Made by a program: the position numbers and the translations under genes. Of a stretch of DNA of 64,000 nt, positions 1-8,393 are shown piece after piece. The stretch is from an uncultured Prevotellaceae bacterium. Lineage in GTDB: Bacteria; Bacteroidota; Bacteroidia; Bacteroidales; Bacteroidaceae. The notes beneath the pieces were generated by a model. The model saw only the letters and a program-made list of their open reading frames with translations. It did not search any database and had not been told where the DNA came from. The stretch is from assembly GCA_900315075.1 (NCBI GenBank), contig OMXV01000004.1, positions 57,445 to 121,444 on the forward strand, in the 5' to 3' direction. Each line of letters opens with the position of its first letter. Positions within the stretch are counted from its first letter, which is position 1.

Positions 1-306
1 CTGGTTACCTACAGGGATTTCCTGTGTGGCATAACCCACGTAAGAAATCACGAGCACAGCACCAGGTCGCACATCGAGAGAGAAGTTACCGTCGATGTCG
101 GTAACCGTACCATTGCTAGTGCCTTTTTCCATTACAGATGCTCCGATGACGGGGCCTTCTGCGTCGGTAACGACACCACTGACCTTCTTTGTCTGCTGGA
201 CCACATTAGTGGTTCCATCGGATGATACAGCAAAGGCCGGGGACCACCCCCCAACTCCTATGCAGACACCCAATAGCAGCACTGCTTTTCTGAAATTCAA
301 ATTCAT
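1..306 (-). CDS. SusC/RagA-type TonB-dependent outer-membrane receptor, N-terminal part only
   Basis: The first 102 codons of a gene that runs off the left edge. The start (MNLNFRKAVLLLG) opens a signal peptide ending near AFA at about residue 26. It is followed by a carboxypeptidase-regulatory-like beta-sandwich plug domain with the usual motifs VSGVVTDAEGPVIGASV, GTVTDIDGNFSLDV and VISYVGYATQEI. This N-terminal pattern is typical of SusC-family receptors that import glycans or peptides across the outer membrane, normally with a SusD lipoprotein encoded downstream, which here would lie outside the window. The substrate cannot be read from this part. A possible promoter lies about 190 bases upstream. 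Confidence 0.88.
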   Translation of the reverse strand, partial: MNLNFRKAVLLLGVCIGVGGWSPAFAVSSDGTTNVVQQTKKVSGVVTDAEGPVIGASVMEKGTSNGTVTDIDGNFSLDVRPGAVLVISYVGYATQEIPVGNQ

Positions 307-496
307 ACTTAAGTATATTAGGTTAAATTAGGGAAAATTATCCTTTTATTTTTGAGTTCGTAAGTTATTAGTTATTGTGTCATTTTGAAAAAAGCCCACA
401 AGCTAACTACACCAACATTTATTATAATAAGGTGTATTTGATTCTAAGAGGAATGTCAATCAATGCTCGGTTTTTTAGGTTGATTTGATTATGCAT

Positions 497-531
497 CAAA
501 GTTAACTTATCATTTGTTTTCAAGTTGCAAA
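497..531 (-). promoter_or_regulatory. Possible promoter of the SusC-type gene
   Basis: On the minus strand there is a TAACTTTG box (complement of 497-504) matching the Bacteroidetes -7 consensus TAnnTTTG. A TTTG (complement of 528-531) lies 23 bases upstream, slightly more than the usual 19 to 21. The 307-736 gap between the divergent SusC and flippase genes is AT-rich and holds only this and the flippase promoter as far as I can see. Confidence 0.45.
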
Positions 532-674
532 AGTATATTAAAATAATTTATTTTCATGGTACTATTTTGACACATTTTGATACTTTGTCAGAAAAATACT
601 TAAAAAATGCTTTCAAAATCACACGAAAACACATTAAATGATATTTTTTTCATCCAAAAAGCGAGAAAAATGTA

Positions 675-682
675 TAATTTTG
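675..682 (+). promoter_or_regulatory. -7 box upstream of the flippase gene
   Basis: TAATTTTG followed by CA matches the Bacteroidetes -7 consensus. A run of T at 644-650 sits about 24 bases upstream, so the -33 element is weak. Transcription would begin about 45 to 50 bases before the ATG at 737. Confidence 0.5.
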
Positions 683-736
683 CAATGGGAATTAGGGTTT
701 AAACTTTAGACTATAAGCCACTAATGATACTATAAA

Positions 737-2173
737 ATGTCATCATTAAAAGACAAGACTGCAAAAGGTCTGCTTTGGGGCGGACTGAGCAACGGCATTC
801 AGCAGTTGCTCAACTTGGTCATTGGTATTTTTTTGGCACGCCTGCTGTCGCAGTCGGACTATGGTATGGTGGGGATGTTAGCCATTTTCACTGCTTTGGG
901 CACCACCTTGCAGGAGGGTGGGTTTATCAGTGCACTTAACAAACGGCGCAATGCTTCCTACGAAGACTTCAATGCCGTGTTTTGGACAAGCCTTGGCATT
1001 GGCGTGACCATTTATATCATCCTTTTTCTCTCTGCTCCCCTTATCGCCAACTTCTACAACGAGCCGCGCCTCATTCCTCTGTCGCGCTATATCTTCCTTA
1101 GTTTTGTCATCTCCAGCTTAAGCACAGCCCCCCGCGCATATATGTTTCGCAACATGATGGTGCGCGAGACCTCAATCATGACCATCATCAGCCTGGCTGT
1201 ATCAGGCATTGTGTCGGTGGCAATGGCCTACATGGGTATGGCCTATTGGGGCATCGCCACACAAACCATTGTTTATATCACCCTGATTGCCACACAAAGT
1301 TTCTATTTTGCCCATTGGCGACCAAGCCTAAAGATGAACCTACAGCCAATACGCGAGATGATAGGCTTTAGCAGCCGACTTATTATCACCAATGTGTTCA
1401 ATATCATCAATCAGAATGTCTTTTCCGTTATTTTAGGACGCCTCTACACTCCTTCCGATGTAGGAAACTACACTCAAGCGAATAAGTGGAACACGATGGG
1501 CTCATCGCTTATCAGTAATATGCTCCATGGCATTGCCCAACCAGTTTTTACACGCGTAGAAGACGACCGCAACCGACAAAAGGAAGTGTTACGCAAGCTT
1601 TTGAGATTCACGGCATTGGTATGTTTTCCACTGATGTTAGGTTTGGCTCTCGTGGCAAAAGAATTTATTGTCATTCTCATTACTGAAAAATGGCTGGAGA
1701 GTGCCACCATTATGCAGATGCTCTGTATAGCGGGTGCTTTCCTGCCCATTTCGATGCTCTTCTCACACCTCATCATCAGCCGTGGTCATTCCTCCACCTA
1801 TATGTGGTGTACCATCGGACTCTGTGTGTTGCAGACCATCACCGCACTGCTACTATCATCTTACGGCATCCACGCCATGGTGGCTGCTTATACAGTGATA
1901 AGCATTGCCTGGACTTGGGTTTGGCTGCGAATGGCACACCGAGAGACTTCTATCACCTTCTTTGAATTTGTCCGCGACATCTCGCCTTATTTCCTGCTTG
2001 CCACCGCACTTTGCATGGTAGCACACTTTCTCACAATCGAAATCGGCAACATCTACCTACGCTTTATCGCAAAAATCCTCATTGTGGCGATCCCCTACAT
2101 TGGCATCCTTTGGTTCTTGGGTAGCACTATCCTTAAAGAAGGGATGAGGTATCTGAGGAGATTAAGGAATTAG
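737..2173 (+). CDS. Oligosaccharide (lipid-linked repeat unit) flippase, Wzx-like, MOP superfamily
   Basis: A 478-residue polytopic membrane protein with around a dozen hydrophobic segments. It starts with a typical polysaccharide-exporter N-terminus (DKTAKGLLWGGLSNGIQQLLN and LARLLSQSDYGMVGM). Proteins of this family flip undecaprenyl-diphosphate-linked oligosaccharides across the inner membrane for capsule, O-antigen or exopolysaccharide assembly. The gene stands alone: the glycosyltransferase at 6057 is the nearest glycan gene, so this is not a complete surface-polysaccharide locus. The C-terminal codons run into a short GGAGATTAAGGAATTAGGAG stretch that resembles the intergenic repeats elsewhere in the window. 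The family is clear; the substrate is unknown. Confidence 0.9.
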   Translation: MSSLKDKTAKGLLWGGLSNGIQQLLNLVIGIFLARLLSQSDYGMVGMLAIFTALGTTLQEGGFISALNKRRNASYEDFNAVFWTSLGIGVTIYIILFLSAPLIANFYNEPRLIPLSRYIFLSFVISSLSTAPRAYMFRNMMVRETSIMTIISLAVSGIVSVAMAYMGMAYWGIATQTIVYITLIATQSFYFAHWRPSLKMNLQPIREMIGFSSRLIITNVFNIINQNVFSVILGRLYTPSDVGNYTQANKWNTMGSSLISNMLHGIAQPVFTRVEDDRNRQKEVLRKLLRFTALVCFPLMLGLALVAKEFIVILITEKWLESATIMQMLCIAGAFLPISMLFSHLIISRGHSSTYMWCTIGLCVLQTITALLLSSYGIHAMVAAYTVISIAWTWVWLRMAHRETSITFFEFVRDISPYFLLATALCMVAHFLTIEIGNIYLRFIAKILIVAIPYIGILWFLGSTILKEGMRYLRRLRN

Positions 2174-2220
2174 GAGTAACTGTTTCGTTCATTTTCTGTA
2201 TTATTATTGAATCCATTTTT

Positions 2221-2268
2221 AAAAGTGATTAGTCGTAGAGACATACCCCATGTACCTTATGTATGTCT
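2221..2268 (+). repeat. Dispersed element copy 1 with short hairpin
   Basis: AAAAGTGATTAGTCGTAGAG followed by ACATACCC nearly repeats at 38429-38455, with only two substitutions in about 27 bases. Here its end forms a hairpin: AGACATAC (2239-2246) pairs with GTATGTCT (2261-2268). It lies in the 2174-2488 gap downstream of the flippase. Apart from this element and the promoter at 2458 I see nothing else in the gap. Confidence 0.6.
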
Positions 2269-2457
2269 GAAATAATATTTGTGTTCGCAAACAAATCTAA
2301 TAGAAGCAATAGAAGCGAACCTTAAGGTAATCGATAACACACGAAAAAGATAAACCATTCCTTGAATATTGAGTACTACGTATTTTCAGAGGGCATGTAT
2401 ATTGTGAAAATTTGTTAATTATAATTGGGATAAAGGGCAAAAATGTCTGTTTTTTAA

Positions 2458-2465
2458 TAATTTTG
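2458..2465 (+). promoter_or_regulatory. -7 box upstream of the DUF4105 gene
   Basis: TAATTTTG followed by CA, 24 bases before the ATG at 2489, matches the Bacteroidetes -7 consensus. No clear TTTG lies at the right distance upstream. Confidence 0.5.
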
Positions 2466-2488
2466 CACAAATTTAGGTATAGACAGAA

Positions 2489-3733
2489 ATGAATTCCTTA
2501 AAAATAGGAACTTGCTATAGGAAGTGGATGCTTATCTTACTAGCTCTTTGTGGATTCACCAACATTTGGGCAGTGGATGAGCCATCATATATTTTAGCAG
2601 AAGACAGCAGTAATTACATTATTGCCAGTTTGCTAATTATTAGTCCTACAGACGAGGTGTATTCGGTTTTCGGGCACTGCGCATTCCGTATGGAATGCCC
2701 GACACACTCACTTGACTATGTTTTCACGTACGAGAGCGACACGAGCATCGGTGGATTTGTCACCTTCTTCGCAGGCAAGGCAGAAGCAGCATTCGTCGCG
2801 GTGCCCACGGAGGAATTCAAGGCTGTCATACAGAGACAGCAACGCGGAATCCAGCAATATGAACTGAATCTGTCACACCACCAAAAGCAAGAACTTTGGC
2901 GGAATCTCGACATCGACATGGTGGAGGGCGCACATAGAAAGTTCAATTTGCTATTGAGCAACTGTGTCTCCACAACTGTGGAGAAAATCAAAGAGAGCTG
3001 CATCGGAGATCATTTGGAATGGGCACCTTGGGAGGGATCGATGCTTCTCAACAATGGTGACCTTGTACGCCACAATGCACGGCGGTCTCCATGGGCGGAG
3101 TTTCTTTTTGTGTCATTTTTAGGAACAGGCTACAATGACTATTATGACCAAGAGACACGTCTATGCCCGGAGATTCTCATAGATGTTTTGAGTAAGGCCG
3201 CACTTGTTGACCAACAGACAGGTTTACGGCGACCGGTGCTTACAGGTCGACAGCAGGTGCTCCTGCCTGAAAGCAGGGTGCTCAGCGGTACAATCCTCAC
3301 ACCTACAGTTTTGTTTGTTGTGCTCTTACTAATAGTTGTCTTTGTAACCTTCGCGGAGTGGAAATGGCAATGGCTCCGGCCAGCACGATGGTTCGATGTG
3401 ACTTTGTTTATAGCGCAGAGCCTATTGGGTATAGCGCTACTCTATATCACCTGTGTGTCGGAGATTTTCGGAAGGCTATGGAACTGGTATCTCATACCTT
3501 TCAATCCACTGCCCCTCCTGCTATGGTTCATTCTGCGAAAACATAAGCAATATGGGCGGGTCTTTCTACTCTATACAGCTATCCTTGTCATTATGATTGC
3601 ATTAACACCGTTTATCGCTCAACTTGACTGGACTCACCAACTTATCACGGGCATGTTGGCCATACGATGTGGAAGTCATGCGATGAGATATTTAATGAAA
3701 AAAGATAATTTTCAACCGACAAATAAAAAATGA
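2489..3733 (+). CDS. DUF4105 (Lnb N-terminal-like) membrane protein
   Basis: A 414-residue protein with a hydrophobic N-terminus (residues about 13-29, cleavage near WAVDEP), a periplasmic DUF4105 domain and several membrane helices from about residue 270 to 390. The DUF4105 signature is seen as VYSVFGHCAFRM near residues 58-68 and LLLSNCVSTTVEKI near 155, giving His and Cys residues that could form an active site as in papain-like folds. The function of the family in Bacteroidales is not established. The stop overlaps the ATG of the next gene by four bases, so the two are probably translationally coupled. Confidence 0.82.
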   Translation: MNSLKIGTCYRKWMLILLALCGFTNIWAVDEPSYILAEDSSNYIIASLLIISPTDEVYSVFGHCAFRMECPTHSLDYVFTYESDTSIGGFVTFFAGKAEAAFVAVPTEEFKAVIQRQQRGIQQYELNLSHHQKQELWRNLDIDMVEGAHRKFNLLLSNCVSTTVEKIKESCIGDHLEWAPWEGSMLLNNGDLVRHNARRSPWAEFLFVSFLGTGYNDYYDQETRLCPEILIDVLSKAALVDQQTGLRRPVLTGRQQVLLPESRVLSGTILTPTVLFVVLLLIVVFVTFAEWKWQWLRPARWFDVTLFIAQSLLGIALLYITCVSEIFGRLWNWYLIPFNPLPLLLWFILRKHKQYGRVFLLYTAILVIMIALTPFIAQLDWTHQLITGMLAIRCGSHAMRYLMKKDNFQPTNKK

Positions 3734-5574
3734 AAATGTTTACGATGAAAGAAGCAGGGAGACGGATAATCTTCGCCTGCATGTTTATTTTGTTTGGGGT
3801 GATGCAAGTATTTGCGCATCAGAATGAATTCCCATTCCGCACGACAGTGAAAGTCAATCCCACTGGAGCAGGAACGGCTTACGCCACGTATGATGGAACC
3901 CAACAGACTGCCACAAGTAGCCAGCGAAACTATGATGCAACTATTCCCTCGTGGAATGATCCTACTACCACTACAGTCACGCTCTCGGCCACACCCGCGA
4001 CGGGATATCGTTTCCTCAGATGGGAAGATGGAGCGAATAACGTCATTTCCAGAGTTAGTTCCACTACAGCATCACAAGATTATAATGCAACTGGGGCCCG
4101 TTACAATACAAGATATCCTTGGTGGGATTTTTTACGTGCCTTCCCATATAAGCAATATACCACACTGCGTTCATTTTCCTATACCGCCTTTTTCGGTCAA
4201 CTTGGCAGTGTCATAGCAAAGGTGGCAAATGGACAGGAAAGTGTGGGTTCTGCGGATATTCTTGAAGAGACTTTCGCCCCAGGAGATGAGATTACTTTAG
4301 TTGCATCCAACATCAATGGCAGCGAGTTTGATGGATGGTCTTTCAGCCACTGGGAGCTCAATGGTACTGCCGTGTCAAATGAGAAGGAACTGAAAGTCAC
4401 AGTGCCCTCCACAGAAGTCACCCTCACCTATGTCGCTTATTTTGAGAAAGCCAATACCGAATACTATTGTTTTATCCGTAACAAATCGACAGGAAAATAT
4501 CTGAAATTATCAGATATAAACGATTGTTCCAAACCCAACGACAATAATAATCCTGTCAGTTCGTTCAACGGTTCCTTCACTTTGGTTGACAATACCGACG
4601 GCAAGGCCATTTCTGACCCTGGCTGTGTGTTCATTCTCACAGGAACGGCAAAGAACCACATTGTCAACAAAGCGTCTCTTATCTCTCAGAGTATATCTGT
4701 AGGTTTCATACAGAACTCCAAAATTATTAATGATAATAAAGACGGTCTGAAAATCGAACCTGCCTCTGCTGGCACTTATCTGATTTCCTCCAATTATCAT
4801 GCCACTCAAAGTGGCCAAAGCGCTGATATCCCTCTATATTTCCGTGACAACAACGGCACGCCCGATATGGCTGGTGTGCGCTCGGCAACTTCTGAGTGGG
4901 AGATTCTCGAACTGAGCCGTTCCACCCTCTCGCAGAATTATTTCGGTGCCAAGCCCAACGCTGCAATCACCCGCGATGGCAAGTATTACACCACGCTATA
5001 CACCACTTTCCCCTATGAATTGCAGAGTGGAACAGCCTATTTTGTCAATCATGAAAGCATCGAACCTTACGGCGATGAAGGGAAGTATAGAGTAGTGTGC
5101 AAGGAAGTGGCAGATGGCAAAGTACCAGCCAACTCAGCTGTGATTCTTGAACTGGACGCCACTGATGTGGCCAGCAACAAAATCTTGCCCTTGCCGTTGA
5201 ATACGGAAATCAACGAATTGACCGACAATTATCTTCAGGGAAATATCAAGGTAGTCCACGGTGAAAAGAGTGGTGACGGAACTATCTATGTCCTCTCGGT
5301 TGGCAACAGCATCGGTATGGGATTCTATAAGTTGAAAACAGGTACGTCCATTCCCGACAATAAAGCCTACGCATACCTGCCAGAGGAGGCACAGTCTGTG
5401 TTGCAGAATATGGTATTCTCCTTCGGTGAAGAGGGCGAGCAGACCAATACCCGCAGTATTGTACTGCCTATAGACTTGTCGAGTGATGTCATCTACGACC
5501 TTCAGGGCCGCAGGGTCAAGCATCCTTCACGCGGTATTTATATTGTAAATGGGAAGAAATATGTTGTTAAATAA
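3730..5574 (+). CDS. Large secreted protein with InlB-type beta repeats and a C-terminal sorting-like motif
   Basis: A 614-residue exported protein. A signal peptide ends near VFAHQ (residue about 30); a start at the second methionine codon (3742) or the third (3754) would also keep it. Two divergent InlB-B-type repeats are visible: one from about residue 38 with VTLSATPATGYRFLRWEDG, and one near residue 190 with SFSHWELNGT and VTLTYVAYFEK. The middle is unassigned. The C-terminus VIYDLQGRRV...GIYIVNGKKYVVK is a pattern common at the ends of secreted Prevotella proteins and resembles type A sorting domains of the type IX secretion system. It is coupled to the DUF4105 gene by a four-base overlap, and a small peptide gene follows 13 bases downstream. 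No enzymatic motif was recognised; it may be a surface adhesin-like protein. Confidence 0.75.
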   Translation: MKMFTMKEAGRRIIFACMFILFGVMQVFAHQNEFPFRTTVKVNPTGAGTAYATYDGTQQTATSSQRNYDATIPSWNDPTTTTVTLSATPATGYRFLRWEDGANNVISRVSSTTASQDYNATGARYNTRYPWWDFLRAFPYKQYTTLRSFSYTAFFGQLGSVIAKVANGQESVGSADILEETFAPGDEITLVASNINGSEFDGWSFSHWELNGTAVSNEKELKVTVPSTEVTLTYVAYFEKANTEYYCFIRNKSTGKYLKLSDINDCSKPNDNNNPVSSFNGSFTLVDNTDGKAISDPGCVFILTGTAKNHIVNKASLISQSISVGFIQNSKIINDNKDGLKIEPASAGTYLISSNYHATQSGQSADIPLYFRDNNGTPDMAGVRSATSEWEILELSRSTLSQNYFGAKPNAAITRDGKYYTTLYTTFPYELQSGTAYFVNHESIEPYGDEGKYRVVCKEVADGKVPANSAVILELDATDVASNKILPLPLNTEINELTDNYLQGNIKVVHGEKSGDGTIYVLSVGNSIGMGFYKLKTGTSIPDNKAYAYLPEEAQSVLQNMVFSFGEEGEQTNTRSIVLPIDLSSDVIYDLQGRRVKHPSRGIYIVNGKKYVVK

Positions 5575-5587
5575 TCAGAGACTCATC

Positions 5588-5773
5588 ATGAAAAAAATGC
5601 TATACATTGCCCCTGAGTGCGACAACTTCAAAATTGCGTATGAAAACAATCTTTTGGAACTCGTTTTATCTGTTTCCAATGAGGAGACAGAAATAGTGGG
5701 TTCCAATAATATGCAAAATTTCGAAGAAGATAATTCCATGCCTTCATCCTCTTCCTTGTGGGATGAAAACTGA
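5588..5773 (+). CDS. 61-residue peptide of a small Bacteroidales family, function unknown
   Basis: The best start is ATGAAAAAAATG at 5588, giving MKKMLYIAPECDNFKIAYEN and a C-terminus SSSLWDEN. An in-frame ATG 39 bases upstream overlaps the previous gene and is less likely. The layout (MKK plus a Y.AP.. start, a short hydrophobic LLELVLSVS block, an acidic and Ser-rich tail with a Trp-Asp near the end) resembles short uncharacterised proteins I associate with Bacteroidales genomes. There is no signal peptide and no membrane segment. It is followed directly by a strong terminator, so it is probably the last gene of the unit that begins at 2489. Confidence 0.65.
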   Translation: MKKMLYIAPECDNFKIAYENNLLELVLSVSNEETEIVGSNNMQNFEEDNSMPSSSSLWDEN

Positions 5774-5799
5774 AACAACGCAATCTTTATACCACAAAG

Positions 5800-5832
5800 A
5801 ATCCCAGAAAGGCCGATCTTTCTGGGATTTTT
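5800..5832 (+). terminator. Rho-independent terminator
   Basis: A perfect 12-base-pair stem (AATCCCAGAAAG at 5800-5811 with CTTTCTGGGATT at 5818-5829), a six-base loop and a T run. It closes the 2489-5773 transcription unit. Confidence 0.85.
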
Positions 5833-5938
5833 GTAGATTGAAATAGTAGGAACCTATCCTCCAAAGAGCATAGAGTCCACAGAATACCGAAATCATTAAA
5901 AAAACGTTGTAAAAATAGGAATAAAATAAAAAATACAT

Positions 5939-5946
5939 TATCTTTG
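5939..5946 (+). promoter_or_regulatory. -7 box upstream of the glycosyltransferase
   Basis: TATCTTTG matches TAnnTTTG and lies about 110 bases before the ATG at 6057, downstream of the terminator at 5800-5832. No -33 element at a normal distance was seen. Confidence 0.45.
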
Positions 5947-5978
5947 TATTCTCTTTACTCCATTACAACCTCTCTTTT

Positions 5979-5996
5979 GGATGCGATATCGCATCC
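5979..5996. promoter_or_regulatory. Perfect 18-base palindrome in a 5' leader
   Basis: GGATGCGATATCGCATCC is a perfect inverted repeat with no spacer. It lies about 30 bases after the predicted start of transcription and 60 bases before the glycosyltransferase gene. The position suits an operator for a dimeric regulator, or a short leader stem. No regulator is identified. Confidence 0.5.
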
Positions 5997-6056
5997 CCAT
6001 GTAGCCCACAAAATTTATCTCTTACCCCTAACCTCTTACCTCATACTTCTAAAAAC

Positions 6057-7073
6057 ATGAATCCTTCGAACATCGATATATCAGTACTTATTTTGTTTTT
6101 CAATCGACCTGACCATCTATGTGAGGTATTTACGGAGGTTAGAAAAGCACGGCCTGCCCGGCTATTTCTCTATCAAGACGGACCACGAGACGAAAAAGAC
6201 CTCCCAGGCATAGAGGCATGCCGCAAAGTGGTGGAACAGATAGACTGGGAATGTGAAGTACATCGGAAATACCAAGAGAACAACTACGGCTGCGATCCCT
6301 CGGAATACCTATCGCAGAAATGGGCTTTTTCCATAACCGACAAATGTATCGTTCTGGAAGATGACGATGTGCCCTCACAGTCATTCTTTCCGTTCTGCAA
6401 GGAGATGCTCGACCGCTATGAACATGATGAACGCATCACAATGATCGCGGGATTTAATGAGGACGAAATTACAGAAGATGTTCCCGATAGTTACTTCTTC
6501 ACATCTGTCTTCTCCATCTGGGGATGGGCATCATGGCGGAGGGTTATTGACCGCTGGGAAGGCGACTATGCCTTCCTCAAAGATGAATACAATACCCGAC
6601 AACTTCAGACATTGGTGCACCATCGTCGCTACCGCAAAGATTTCATGGATATGTGCCGTCAGCACAGTGACAGTGGCAAAGAATACTACGAGAGCATCTT
6701 CTGGGCAAGCAACCTACTACACTCTGGTCTTGCCATCATGCCTACTAAAAATATGATTAACAATTTAGGCCTTTCCGCCGACTCCACCCATTTCTCTGGC
6801 AGTATCAAGACCACTCCACGGGGATATCGCCGGATTTTCACAATGAAACGCCATGAGACGGAGTTTCCTCTCCGCCATCCCAAATATATGATAGAAAATG
6901 TGGCATATAAGGAGCGTGTATATAAAAACCACGCTTGGGGACATCCATGGATAAAGATTGGGCGTTCGTTTGAAGAGCTATTCCTCAATCTCCGCTACGG
7001 AAATTTCAAAAACATCGGCAAGGCTCTCTCCCGCCGTATCGGTATTTGGATGGGAAAGGGAAAGCATAGGTAG
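6057..7073 (+). CDS. GT-A-type glycosyltransferase (family-2-like)
   Basis: A 338-residue cytoplasmic protein. The N-terminus ISVLILFFNRPDHLCEVF is the nucleotide-sugar-binding start of a GT-A fold, and CIVLEDDDVPSQSFF near residues 98-112 carries the acidic DxD-type motif that binds the metal and nucleotide sugar. IWGWASWRRVIDRWEGDY further on is seen in a group of bacterial glycosyltransferases often annotated as HlpA-like. It probably adds a sugar to a surface glycan. It is a single-gene unit after a terminator, with heptamer repeats directly downstream. Confidence 0.8.
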   Translation: MNPSNIDISVLILFFNRPDHLCEVFTEVRKARPARLFLYQDGPRDEKDLPGIEACRKVVEQIDWECEVHRKYQENNYGCDPSEYLSQKWAFSITDKCIVLEDDDVPSQSFFPFCKEMLDRYEHDERITMIAGFNEDEITEDVPDSYFFTSVFSIWGWASWRRVIDRWEGDYAFLKDEYNTRQLQTLVHHRRYRKDFMDMCRQHSDSGKEYYESIFWASNLLHSGLAIMPTKNMINNLGLSADSTHFSGSIKTTPRGYRRIFTMKRHETEFPLRHPKYMIENVAYKERVYKNHAWGHPWIKIGRSFEELFLNLRYGNFKNIGKALSRRIGIWMGKGKHR

Positions 7074-7081
7074 TGAGGAGC

Positions 7082-7137
7082 TTTCAATTTTCAATCTTCA
7101 ATCTTCAATTTTCAATCTTCAATCTTCAATCTTCAAT
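7082..7137. repeat. ATTGAAR/YTTCAAT heptamer array
   Basis: About eight degenerate copies of the heptamer TTTCAAT or CTTCAAT in tandem, between the convergent glycosyltransferase and nadD genes. The stop codon of nadD (minus strand, 7133-7135) lies in the last unit. The same family recurs at 37698-37725 and 17098-17114. Confidence 0.8.
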
Positions 7138-7711
7138 ACACCTTATTCTTTTCAATATACTCCGCCACTTTCCGGGGAACAAGGTCTTGATAGGGAAGAC
7201 CTTCCTGAATGCGGCGACGTATCTCTGTACCGCTGATATCTATCAAATCCATCGGAATAAGGCGAACTCTCTTGGGAAGGCTATCGATATCGATTTCAGC
7301 ATCACGGCGTGGATAGACAATTATTCGATGATGGGCAAGAATTTTGTCATGCTCATACCAAGAGTTGAACTTTGCCCAATTGTCACCTCCAACAATAAGC
7401 GAGAAAATTCTATCGGGGAAGTCTTGCACCAAAGACTGCAGAGTATTCCACGTATAGGACGGCCGTGGCAGATGGAATTCATAGTCGCTTGCCACCAAAC
7501 GAGGATGGTCTTCCAAAGCCAGTCGGGCCATCTCCAGTCGCTTGCTATCATCGAGCAGTTCTGACTGACTCTTCCATGGATTCTGAGGTGTAACCAAAAG
7601 CCACACCTCATCAAGCCTGGCTTTTTTGAGAATTCTCTCAGCCAGTGCCACATGTCCATTGTGTATCGGGTTGAACGATCCCCCGAAAATACCTGTACGA
7701 ATCCTTCTCAC
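7133..7711 (-). CDS. nadD: Nicotinate-nucleotide adenylyltransferase
   Basis: A 192-residue enzyme that adenylylates nicotinate mononucleotide in NAD synthesis. The N-terminal nucleotidyltransferase motif GIFGGSFNPIHNGH (residues 7-20) and the C-terminal ISGTEIRRR are both present, and the length is normal for NadD. The ATG overlaps the gmk stop by four bases (ATGA), so it is coupled to gmk. The order yicC-gmk-nadD is common in Bacteroidales. Its stop codon is part of a heptamer repeat array. Confidence 0.95.
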   Translation of the reverse strand: MRRIRTGIFGGSFNPIHNGHVALAERILKKARLDEVWLLVTPQNPWKSQSELLDDSKRLEMARLALEDHPRLVASDYEFHLPRPSYTWNTLQSLVQDFPDRIFSLIVGGDNWAKFNSWYEHDKILAHHRIIVYPRRDAEIDIDSLPKRVRLIPMDLIDISGTEIRRRIQEGLPYQDLVPRKVAEYIEKNKVY

Positions 7712-8298
7712 CCTAAAAACTCCTTGACAATCTCGTAAGCCTCATTTTCAGCCATAGCAAGGTCGTCGTTGATGACCACACGGTCGAAACGCTCTGCAAA
7801 GGTAAGTTCAAAGGCTGCACGTGCCAGCCGGTCCTCTATTACCTCGGGAGAATCAGTGCCACGGTTGACAAGTCGTTCACGCAAAGCATCTATCGATGGA
7901 GGTTGGATAAACAAACTCAGCGCCTCGTTGCCATAATGTTCCTTGATGCTACAACCGCCTTTGACATCGACGTCAAACACCACATTCTGACCTTCTGACA
8001 ACTGGCGTTCTACCTGTTCTTTCAAAGTTCCATAGAAGCGGTCTTCATACACCTCCTCATATTCCAAGAATGCTCCCTCGTCTATCCGTTTACGGAATTC
8101 CTCGGGTGTTAGGAAGAAATACTCCACCCCATTCTGTTCTGTTCCTCTTGGTGGGCGACTGGTGCAACTAATAGAAAAATACAGTTCCAGCTCAGGGTGT
8201 TCGTTCCTCAGCCAGTTGATGATGGTGCTCTTTCCGCTGCCACTGGGGGCAGACACCACTAAGCATTTGCCACGTCGTGGCCGCTCTTCATGATTCAT
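7708..8298 (-). CDS. gmk: Guanylate kinase
   Basis: A 196-residue enzyme converting GMP to GDP with ATP. The P-loop SAPSGSGKST lies at residues 17-26, followed by the GMP-binding SCTSRPPRGTEQNGVEYFF segment and the R.ARAAFE lid region. It is the middle gene of yicC-gmk-nadD. The 95-base gap to yicC holds an 11-base repeat array. Confidence 0.96.
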   Translation of the reverse strand: MNHEERPRRGKCLVVSAPSGSGKSTIINWLRNEHPELELYFSISCTSRPPRGTEQNGVEYFFLTPEEFRKRIDEGAFLEYEEVYEDRFYGTLKEQVERQLSEGQNVVFDVDVKGGCSIKEHYGNEALSLFIQPPSIDALRERLVNRGTDSPEVIEDRLARAAFELTFAERFDRVVINDDLAMAENEAYEIVKEFLG

Positions 8299-8310
8299 AT
8301 TTGTCTTTTT

Positions 8311-8351
8311 TAAAGGGGAGTTAAAAGGGAGTTAAAGGGACAATACCATTG
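8311..8351. repeat. GGGAGTTAAAA 11-mer repeat with GGGACAATACC tail
   Basis: TAAAGGGGAGTTAAAAGGGA then GTTAAAGGGACAATACCATTG. The same arrangement, including the GGGACAATACC tail, is found at 15537-15589 and 24436-24475, and in weaker form at 16428-16470. It sits between yicC and gmk in the opposite orientation to them. Confidence 0.8.
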
Positions 8352-8393
8352 AAAAACAACGTTATTCCGTCATCTTGTTATAACGACAAAAAT

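Noticed and set aside
7073-7564. A 163-codon frame on the plus strand over nadD
   Set aside because: It starts in heptamer repeats and runs antisense to a clear nadD gene; the protein has no recognisable feature.
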